Shown: positions 1-5,948 of the stretch, in pieces
How the letters are laid out: each line of letters begins with the position of its first letter
Position numbering within the stretch: the stretch's first letter is position 1
From: Flavobacteriales bacterium
Lineage (GTDB): Bacteria > Bacteroidota > Bacteroidia > Flavobacteriales_D > Crocinitomicaceae
Reading direction: 5' to 3'
Assembly: GCA_947476515.1 (NCBI GenBank)
Contig: CANJQZ010000048.1
Location: forward strand, 1 to 11,132
DNA: 11,132 bases
The notes under the pieces: model-generated
Told to the model about the DNA's origin: nothing
The model's input: the letters and a program-made list of their open reading frames with translations, nothing else
Database searches by the model: none
Translations under genes and position numbers: made by a program

Positions 1-562
1 CTTCAAAATATGCTTCTGAAACCATTGGACAACCCAAACTATTACAAATTTCATAAGACTGTTCCTCATCTGGGACACAGGAGTAGCGATGCAAAACAAT
101 GAAACGATCAAATGCATTACTATTCGAGGCATCTAAACCATGAAGTTTATATGATTTGCCGAACCTACCCGGATAAGATGCTCCAATTTTATATTTCCCT
201 AAAGAAGTTTTATAAGAGTTGGGGACATTACTAAAAATCAAGCTATCTCGAACATAGGTGTTCGATCCACTTCCGTGGGCCACTAAGCCTTTACTAACTA
301 TTCTATCTGTTGTTAAATCCACAACAAACAATCGTACCTTACCCGAGTTGACTTTCATATCAATTAGGAAAATATATTGCTTGTTAAACGATGGATTGTT
401 TTTCAAATATTGATGCGCCTCTTTTATTTTTAAGGCTAATCTATTCGCAAAAAAAAGTGAATCTTCCCTTGATTTTTCTGCATCTATGTCGTTCGTTGGT
501 GCATCAAAAGCGCAACTCTGCAGTGACAAGAAAACTAAGAATGAAAAAATAAAGAATTTCAT
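1..562 (-). CDS. L,D-transpeptidase lipoprotein (YkuD_2-type murein transpeptidase), 3' end cut by the window edge
   Basis: Reading the minus strand from the ATG at 562 gives 187 open codons that run off the left edge, so the C-terminus is missing. Residues 1-16 are a hydrophobic signal peptide ending in the lipobox LQSC (Cys17), which predicts an envelope lipoprotein. The catalytic region is recognisable: VRLFVVDL (77-83), VAHGSGS (94-100), LHGL with His141, then FIVLH (His158) followed by NSLGCPM with Cys178. The His158-to-Ser175 spacing fits the HX14-17(S/T)xGC signature of YkuD-fold L,D-transpeptidases, in which the cysteine is the acyl-enzyme nucleophile. The family forms or exchanges 3-3 type peptide links in peptidoglycan or attaches proteins to it. 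The arrangement matches the murein L,D-transpeptidase catalytic family common in Bacteroidota. The residues after Cys17 (AFDAP) do not resemble the surface-export signal of Bacteroidota lipoproteins, so a periplasm-facing location is inferred. The family call is solid; the exact reaction is not shown by sequence. Confidence 0.88.
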   Translation of the reverse strand, partial: MKFFIFSFLVFLSLQSCAFDAPTNDIDAEKSREDSLFFANRLALKIKEAHQYLKNNPSFNKQYIFLIDMKVNSGKVRLFVVDLTTDRIVSKGLVAHGSGSNTYVRDSLIFSNVPNSYKTSLGKYKIGASYPGRFGKSYKLHGLDASNSNAFDRFIVLHRYSCVPDEEQSYEICNSLGCPMVSEAYFE

Positions 563-683
563 AGCATTACAAATTAACAAAATAAATAAACATGCTCTTC
601 ACAAATAAACAATGAAAAATTATTCCTCTGTTACGCTTTGGTTAAATTTCCTTTTGTAGTTTTAAACAAATAATTTGCAGCAT
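563..683. promoter_or_regulatory. Divergent intergenic region with promoters not clearly resolved
   Basis: These 121 very AT-rich bases separate the divergently transcribed L,D-transpeptidase and permease genes, so both promoters should lie here. I find no exact TAnnTTTG box on either strand. Near matches are TTATTTTG reading toward the transpeptidase, and ATAATTTG just before the permease start, which is too close to the ATG for a normal leader. No convincing RNA gene or small ORF is visible. Confidence 0.35.
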
Positions 684-2036
684 ATGGATGAAATAGAAGT
701 TAAAGGAAATAAAAAAATTATCAAGGCATGGGTCTTATACGATTGGGCCAATTCAGTTTACCCATTAATTATTAGCTCTGCAATCTTCCCCATTTTATTT
801 GAAACTAAAACTTCTATAAAAGATCCAGTTAGTGGTCGAACCATCTATGATACTATTTCATTTTTTGGATTTGAATTTAAAAACACAGAATTCTATGCTT
901 ATCTAATTTGTCTTTCTTACATCGTAGTTGCGATTCTATCCCCTATCTTTTCTGGTATTGCCGATGCGGGAGGACGACGAAAATTATTTATGCAGATTTT
1001 TTGTTACACCGGAGCTGTATCCAGCGGACTACTTTATTTTTTTAATGCGGACAATCATGGAGTTGAATATACTCCGTTTGAACTCGGCATAAGTATTTTA
1101 CCACTTTTCATCGCAAGTATTGGATTCTGGGGAAGTTTAGTCTATTATAATTCTTATCTCCCTGAAATTGCAGATTACAAAGATCATGACAAAATTAGCG
1201 CAAGAGGTTTTTCAATGGGGTATTTAGGTAGTTCTATTCTGCTGATTATCGTACTTGTTTTGACCGTTTTCACTAAAGTTATTCCCATAAAATTTGCATT
1301 TCCTTTAGTGAGTATTTGGTGGATTGCTTTCGCTAGCTATTCTTTTTATTACTTGCCTAAAACCAAAATCCCAATAGTTAAAAAAGGAGGGAATATTTTT
1401 AGCTCAGGATTTAAAGAATTGGCCGAGGTCTTTCGTAATATCAAACAAAATAAAATACTTAAACGCTTTTTATCAAGCTACTTCATGTACAACATGGCTG
1501 TGCAAACCATCATGGTAATGGCCGTTGCTTTTGCTAATAAAGAAATTAGAGGTATCAAATCAGCAGATTTAATTATCAGCATTTTAATCATACAGTTCTT
1601 AGGAATTGCTGGTGCCTTTTTAATGTCAAAACTTTCTTCTAGAATTGGAAATATTAAGACCATTGGTTTGGCCATTTTAATCTGGATTGGATTGTGTTTA
1701 TGTGTTTATTCCCTAGTATATAAACCTTGGCAATTCTATATCGCAGCAGCAGTAGTTGGTATGGTTATGGGTGGAATTCAATCTGTTTCTCGATCTACTT
1801 ACGCCAAGTTATTACCCGAAACAAATGATTTAACCTCCTATTTCAGTTTCTTTGATATGGCAGAAAAAATAGGTCTGGCAATTGGAACTTTAACTTTTGG
1901 AGTCATTGAAGGATATTTAGACATTAGAAGTTCAATATTGGCATTGGTTATTTTCTTTGTCGCTGGATTTTTATTATTGCTTTTAGTACCTTACTCTGAA
2001 AGACTTGGTCATCGTGCTAGAAAAGTGGCTGACTGA
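684..2036 (+). CDS. MFS permease of the UMF1 / Atg22-like family
   Basis: This is a 450-residue polytopic membrane protein with about twelve hydrophobic segments. The N-terminal block KAWVLYDWANS (residues 14-24) is the hallmark of the UMF1 family of major facilitators, related to the yeast vacuolar effluxer Atg22. An MFS motif-A-like loop, GIADAGGRRK, lies near residues 91-100. Length and topology are normal for the family, and the protein ends in a short basic tail. A TTG at 675 would add three residues, but the ATG at 684 is preferred because it is a standard codon and the family motif follows at the usual short distance. Substrates of bacterial UMF1 members are largely unknown; by analogy with Atg22 amino-acid efflux is possible but not shown here. 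The gene stands alone: it is divergent from its left neighbour, and a promoter for dapD lies between it and the next gene. Confidence 0.9.
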   Translation: MDEIEVKGNKKIIKAWVLYDWANSVYPLIISSAIFPILFETKTSIKDPVSGRTIYDTISFFGFEFKNTEFYAYLICLSYIVVAILSPIFSGIADAGGRRKLFMQIFCYTGAVSSGLLYFFNADNHGVEYTPFELGISILPLFIASIGFWGSLVYYNSYLPEIADYKDHDKISARGFSMGYLGSSILLIIVLVLTVFTKVIPIKFAFPLVSIWWIAFASYSFYYLPKTKIPIVKKGGNIFSSGFKELAEVFRNIKQNKILKRFLSSYFMYNMAVQTIMVMAVAFANKEIRGIKSADLIISILIIQFLGIAGAFLMSKLSSRIGNIKTIGLAILIWIGLCLCVYSLVYKPWQFYIAAAVVGMVMGGIQSVSRSTYAKLLPETNDLTSYFSFFDMAEKIGLAIGTLTFGVIEGYLDIRSSILALVIFFVAGFLLLLLVPYSERLGHRARKVAD

Positions 2037-2046
2037 TTAAAAGAAG

Positions 2047-2070
2047 GTTAAAATTTCTTATGAAATTAAC
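2047..2070 (+). terminator. Weak hairpin just after the permease gene
   Basis: The arms are GTTAAAATTTC and GAAATTAAC around a TTAT loop. The core AATTTC/GAAATT pairs perfectly and the whole forms a 9 bp stem with a 2-nt bulge. It begins 10 bp after the permease stop codon, where a terminator would sit. It is all A/T-rich and is followed by A residues rather than a T tract, so it is not a canonical intrinsic terminator. It may stabilise the 3' end or be chance. Confidence 0.3.
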
Positions 2071-2074
2071 AAAA

Positions 2075-2094
2075 AAGTAATGTTAACACTACTT
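2075..2094. promoter_or_regulatory. Candidate operator: 20 bp near-perfect palindrome upstream of dapD
   Basis: The half-sites AAGTA and TACTT flank a central TGTTAACA, giving a 20 bp inverted repeat in which only one symmetric pair (A2080/C2089) does not match. It ends 8 bp before the dapD -7 box and covers the place where the -33 element should be, so a dimeric regulator bound here could block or aid RNA polymerase. No regulator gene is visible nearby. Chance symmetry in AT-rich DNA is the alternative. Confidence 0.4.
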
Positions 2095-2102
2095 ACTATT
2101 CT

Positions 2103-2110
2103 TAACTTTG
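2103..2110 (+). promoter_or_regulatory. dapD promoter, -7 box
   Basis: TAACTTTG is an exact match to the Bacteroidota housekeeping -7 consensus TAnnTTTG. It sits 17 bp before the dapD ATG, so transcription would start about 7-10 nt downstream and leave a leader of only about 10 nt. No good TTTG -33 element is present at the expected distance; the palindrome at 2075-2094 occupies that position instead. Confidence 0.6.
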
Positions 2111-2127
2111 AACATAGAATTTAAGAC

Positions 2128-2937
2128 ATGAAAAATATAATTGAAGCTGCTTGGGAAGATCGTAATTTACTCAGTGATCCATCAACAATTAAGGCTATTG
2201 AAGCAGTAATTGAATCATTAGACAAGGGTTTAATTAGAGTTGCAGAACCTAAGGATGATGGTGCCTGGCAGATAAATGAATGGATTAAAAAAGCGGTTGT
2301 TTTGTATTTTCCTATTCGAAAAATGGAAGTATACGATGTAAATCCATTCGAATTCTATGATAAAATGGACCTTAAAAAAGATTTTAAATCTCAAGGAGTC
2401 CGCGTTGTTCCTGGAGCTATTGCTCGATATGGAGCCTTTCTTGCGCCCTCAGTTATTTTAATGCCTTCTTTTGTTAATATTGGTGCTTTTGTAGATGAGG
2501 GAACCATGGTAGATACTTGGGCAACAGTTGGTAGTTGCGCGCAAATTGGAAAACATGTTCACTTAAGTGGCGGTGTAGGTATTGGTGGTGTACTAGAACC
2601 GCTTCAAGCAGCTCCCGTAATCATTGAAGATGGCGCATTTATTGGGTCAAGATGTATTGTAGTGGAAGGAGCACATGTAGGAAAAGAAGCTGTTCTTGGT
2701 GCTAATGTGGTCTTAACAAGTACCACTAAAGTAATTGATGTAAGCAATACAGAAAATAAAGAATATAGAGGTTTTGTTCCACCAAGAAGTGTGGTAATTC
2801 CTGGTACCTATTCCAAAAATTTTCCAGCTGGTGAATTTCAAGTGCCTTGTGCCTTAATTATCGGACAAAGAAAAGCATCTACTGATCTGAAAACTTCCCT
2901 AAATGATGTTTTGAGAGAACATCGTGTTGCTATTTAG
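2128..2937 (+). CDS. dapD: 2,3,4,5-tetrahydropyridine-2,6-dicarboxylate N-succinyltransferase
   Basis: The enzyme transfers succinyl from succinyl-CoA to tetrahydrodipicolinate in the succinylase branch of the diaminopimelate/lysine pathway, in the cytoplasm. The 269-residue product is close to the 274 residues of E. coli DapD and resembles it throughout. An N-terminal helical domain (to about residue 95) contains RVAEPKDDGAWQINEWIKKAV. It is followed by a left-handed beta-helix of hexapeptide repeats (about 100-220) with the diagnostic block from VDEGTMVDTW (122-131) through SCAQIG to HLSGGVGIGGVLEPLQA. Asp129 in MVDTW aligns with E. coli Asp141. The E. coli-type IGARSEVVEG is IGSRCIVVEG here (172-181). 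Such enzymes act as trimers. The ATG at 2128 aligns with the family N-terminus. A dedicated promoter and a possible operator lie upstream; neighbours are not lysine-pathway genes. Confidence 0.96.
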   Translation: MKNIIEAAWEDRNLLSDPSTIKAIEAVIESLDKGLIRVAEPKDDGAWQINEWIKKAVVLYFPIRKMEVYDVNPFEFYDKMDLKKDFKSQGVRVVPGAIARYGAFLAPSVILMPSFVNIGAFVDEGTMVDTWATVGSCAQIGKHVHLSGGVGIGGVLEPLQAAPVIIEDGAFIGSRCIVVEGAHVGKEAVLGANVVLTSTTKVIDVSNTENKEYRGFVPPRSVVIPGTYSKNFPAGEFQVPCALIIGQRKASTDLKTSLNDVLREHRVAI

Positions 2938-2979
2938 AACTTTAGTCTCTATTTCTTTAATTTTTCGCTCCTTTCGTTG

Positions 2980-2987
2980 TATCTTTG
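2980..2987 (+). promoter_or_regulatory. purB promoter, -7 box
   Basis: TATCTTTG exactly matches TAnnTTTG. A TTTA at 2956-2959, 20 bp upstream, is one base from the TTTG -33 consensus. The predicted start near 2994-2997 leaves a leader of about 25 nt. That leader holds a small 11-nt palindrome, CTTAA-T-TTAAG (3007-3017), next to the start codon. This promoter probably also serves the two genes after purB. Confidence 0.55.
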
Positions 2988-3021
2988 AGGGCTTAAAGAC
3001 TATTATCTTAATTTAAGCAAA

Positions 3022-4365
3022 ATGGAATTAAATGCGCTAACCGCAATCTCCCCAATAGATGGACGCTATCACTCAAAGACAAGTGCCCTACAAGCATACT
3101 TTTCGGAATATGGATTAATTAAATATCGCGTTTTTGTAGAAGTTGAATATTTTATTGCGCTGTGTGAAATTCCACTTCCAGGACTTAAGAACTTTACAGA
3201 AGAAGGGAAGAAATTAATGCGTTCTTGGTGTACAAATTTTACCGAAAAGGATGCTTTATGGATCAAAGAGACTGAAAAAACAACCAATCATGATGTTAAA
3301 GCGGTTGAATATTTTTTAAAAAATAAATTTGATTCAGAAAATTGGAGTGAATTCTCAGAATACATTCATTTTGGATTAACTTCTCAAGATATAAACAATA
3401 CTGCAATCCCCTTATCCTTAAAGGAAGCACTAAATTCAGTTTACCTCCCCTCGTTAATGCGTATCGTGGAGCAATTAGACACTTACTCTAAAGATTGGGA
3501 AAATATCCCAATGCTCGCTCGAACGCATGGTCAACCTGCTTCACCAACGAGACTTGGAAAAGAAATGCTTGTGTATTCTGAACGATTGAAAATCCAAATC
3601 AATTCTTTATTGGCCGTTCCAATGGCTGCGAAGTTTGGTGGGGCAACAGGAAATTTTAACGCACATCATCTAGCTTTCCCTGAAATCAATTGGGTGGATT
3701 TTTCGAATCACTTTGTTGATTCAGTTTTAGGACTTAAGAGAAGTCAAACCACAACGCAAATTGAACATTATGATCAGATGGCTGCCTTATTTGATGCCAT
3801 GAAAAGAATTAATACGATACTTTTAGATCTTTCTCGTGATTTCTGGCTTTACATTTCAATGGATTATTTCAAACAGCGTTTGAAAGAAGGTGAAATTGGG
3901 TCATCAGCAATGCCACATAAAGTTAATCCTATTGATTTCGAAAATGCTGAAGGTAATATTGGAATTGCTAATGCTCATTTTGAACATCTTGCAGCCAAAC
4001 TACCCGTATCTAGATTACAAAGAGATTTAACTGATTCAACAGTACTTAGAACCATTGGTGTGCCGATTGCACATGCACTCATTGCTAATGCATCTTTACA
4101 AAATGGTCTAAGTAAAGTTCTCATCAATAAAGAAAAGATCAACCATGACTTGGAACAAAATTGGGCTGTAGTAGCTGAAGCCATTCAAACAATATTGCGA
4201 CGAGAAGGCGTGCAAAAACCTTATGAATTATTAAAAGAATTGACAAGAACAAACAAACCAATTGATAAAGAACAGGTTCAAAGTTTTATTTTATCTTTGG
4301 ATATAAATGAGAAAGTGAAAAACGAATTAATGCTAATAACACCTCAAAATTATACTGGTATTTAA
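3022..4365 (+). CDS. purB: Adenylosuccinate lyase
   Basis: PurB catalyses two beta-eliminations that release fumarate: SAICAR to AICAR in IMP synthesis, and adenylosuccinate to AMP. The 447-residue protein aligns with E. coli PurB (456 residues) from the first residues (MELNALTAISPIDGRY). It contains the family blocks TTNHDVKAVEYFL, FGLTSQDINNT, the catalytic-His block ARTHGQPASPT (His169), and the flexible signature loop GSSAMPHKVNP (293-303) with the catalytic serine. QRDLTDSTVLR and NWAVVAEAIQT follow. The protein stops at NYTGI, about nine residues earlier than the E. coli enzyme; this lies beyond all catalytic parts. The enzyme is a cytoplasmic homotetramer with active sites built from several subunits. 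The gene has its own promoter and is followed after 10 bp by a gene for a secreted protein, so it probably heads a three-gene transcript. Confidence 0.97.
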   Translation: MELNALTAISPIDGRYHSKTSALQAYFSEYGLIKYRVFVEVEYFIALCEIPLPGLKNFTEEGKKLMRSWCTNFTEKDALWIKETEKTTNHDVKAVEYFLKNKFDSENWSEFSEYIHFGLTSQDINNTAIPLSLKEALNSVYLPSLMRIVEQLDTYSKDWENIPMLARTHGQPASPTRLGKEMLVYSERLKIQINSLLAVPMAAKFGGATGNFNAHHLAFPEINWVDFSNHFVDSVLGLKRSQTTTQIEHYDQMAALFDAMKRINTILLDLSRDFWLYISMDYFKQRLKEGEIGSSAMPHKVNPIDFENAEGNIGIANAHFEHLAAKLPVSRLQRDLTDSTVLRTIGVPIAHALIANASLQNGLSKVLINKEKINHDLEQNWAVVAEAIQTILRREGVQKPYELLKELTRTNKPIDKEQVQSFILSLDINEKVKNELMLITPQNYTGI

Positions 4366-4375
4366 TAATTTTATC

Positions 4376-5947
4376 ATGAAAAATATATTTATATCATTTC
4401 TGTTTTTAACGATCAATTATTGTGCATTCGGGCAAACTTCTTTTGTTGACTGGGGCTCCCTTCAAAAAACAAACAGTCTACTTATTGACATGATTCCAAA
4501 AGGGGACGCTGCTTTTTTCACACTTCGCATAAGTGGGGGTGGGATATTCAGTAGTTATAGAATGGAACAATATGATAATTTACAACTCATAAAAAATGTT
4601 AGAATCAAAACCAATACCCCTAGTGGAATGGGGAATTTGGAATGTCTTACTTTTTTTGGTGGTAAATTAAGAATGTTAATTTCAGATGGAGATCGTGAGA
4701 ACAAAATACTGTATATGCAAGAATATACAGATGATATGACTGCCATTGGTCCCGCAGATGAATTGGCATCTTATGCATTACAAAGATTTAATTCTAGACC
4801 AAATTACACGATCATTAAATCACAAAACAATAAATTTATGTGTGTGATTTATGAAATTCCAGGAAGAAAAGAAGCTCATGATGTTTTTGGTTATAAAATA
4901 TTTAATGAAAGTTTAAAGGAAATTGAAAAAGGAGAAATTACGGTTCCATTCGAAGGGTCATTGTCTTCTGTAGAACAACATCATATTACAAATAAAGGAA
5001 ACTACTTTATTACTTTAAGTGAATATGAGAAAGGTAAAATGAAGGTTTTTAGTTATTTCAAAGACTTCCATATTTACAGTGTTAAAGGTAATGACATGGC
5101 TGAACACCCATTGAATTTAAAAAGATCGCGCCTGAGTAATTTGAGCATTACTTCAAATGATGATGAGGTTATTTCAATTAATGGCACCTATGGATTGATG
5201 GATGGTGGAAATGCCGCAGGTGTTAATGGAATTCTATCTGTAAAATACGATGCTAAAACAGATAAAGTATTGCATGATTCTTATGTTCCTTTCAGTCAAA
5301 ATTTCATAACTGAAAATTGGTCTGATAGACAAAAAGAAAAATTAGAAAAGAAATCTATTCGAGGGAATTCTAAAGCTCCTGATCTTTATAGTTATGTGTT
5401 ACGCACACAGCATGCATTACCTGACGGTAGCACTGTTGGCTCAATGGAACAATATTATGTTAGAGAAGTAAGACGAACAGACCCGAAAACAGGTGCTGTA
5501 AGTTATACTTATTATTATTATTATAATGATATTATTGCCTATAAAATAAATGTAGCTGGTCAAATGGAATGGGAAAAAAGAATTCCAAAGTATCAAGTAT
5601 CTGTTAATGATAACGGTCCATATAGTTCTTACTTTAGCTATATTGAAAATGGGAAATTGTGTTTCATTTTTAATGATAATAAAAGAAATTACGCAGAAAC
5701 AGGTGAGTACATTAGAGAAGGAACTACTCCTTATGGATTTAGTCTGTCTTACCGAAAAAATGTCGTTGCATTAACTTCTTTGGACCTAGCAACAGGTAAT
5801 AATAATAGGCAAGTAATGTCAACTGCAAAAGAATTGTCAAGTATTATCAAGCCAAAGTTGTTTAAATTTGATAGTTCCAAAAATGAAGTTTTAATGTACA
5901 GTATCGTAAGAAAAAAAGAACGCTTCGGGATTATGAAATTACATTAA
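4376..5947 (+). CDS. Secreted protein of unknown function
   Basis: I do not recognise a named family. The 523-residue product begins with a Sec signal peptide (MKNIFISFLFLTINYCAFGQ) with a likely signal peptidase I site after Gly19 or Gln20, so it should be periplasmic, outer-membrane-associated or secreted. There is no lipobox and no internal membrane segment. The mature part is rich in aromatic residues and short beta-like stretches with repeated F-N-D-N and ISIN-type turns, which suggests a beta-rich, possibly propeller-like fold. A five-tyrosine run (379-383), encoded by five TAT codons, leads into NDIIAYKIN, then a G-x-M-E-W-E-K-R-I-P-K segment and LCFIFNDN. I recall this layout from uncharacterised Bacteroidota exported proteins but cannot name it. 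It starts 10 bp after purB and ends 1 bp before the M1 peptidase gene, which implies co-expression and perhaps a shared envelope role. Confidence 0.85.
   Translation: MKNIFISFLFLTINYCAFGQTSFVDWGSLQKTNSLLIDMIPKGDAAFFTLRISGGGIFSSYRMEQYDNLQLIKNVRIKTNTPSGMGNLECLTFFGGKLRMLISDGDRENKILYMQEYTDDMTAIGPADELASYALQRFNSRPNYTIIKSQNNKFMCVIYEIPGRKEAHDVFGYKIFNESLKEIEKGEITVPFEGSLSSVEQHHITNKGNYFITLSEYEKGKMKVFSYFKDFHIYSVKGNDMAEHPLNLKRSRLSNLSITSNDDEVISINGTYGLMDGGNAAGVNGILSVKYDAKTDKVLHDSYVPFSQNFITENWSDRQKEKLEKKSIRGNSKAPDLYSYVLRTQHALPDGSTVGSMEQYYVREVRRTDPKTGAVSYTYYYYYNDIIAYKINVAGQMEWEKRIPKYQVSVNDNGPYSSYFSYIENGKLCFIFNDNKRNYAETGEYIREGTTPYGFSLSYRKNVVALTSLDLATGNNNRQVMSTAKELSSIIKPKLFKFDSSKNEVLMYSIVRKKERFGIMKLH
5510..5524 (+). 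repeat. (TAT)5 trinucleotide repeat inside the secreted-protein gene
   Basis: Five perfect TAT units encode Tyr379-Tyr383. Slippage would add or remove tyrosines without changing the frame. The conservation of tyrosine-rich sequence just before the NDII block suggests a structural role rather than a phase-variable switch. Confidence 0.8.
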
Positions 5948-5948
5948 A

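Noticed and set aside
675..683. TTG as an upstream start of the permease gene
   Set aside because: It would add only three residues. The ATG at 684 is a better codon and gives the normal family N-terminus.
3007..3017. CTTAA-T-TTAAG palindrome beside the purB start codon as an operator
   Set aside because: Eleven bases of A/T-rich symmetry are easily due to chance, and nothing else supports regulation there.
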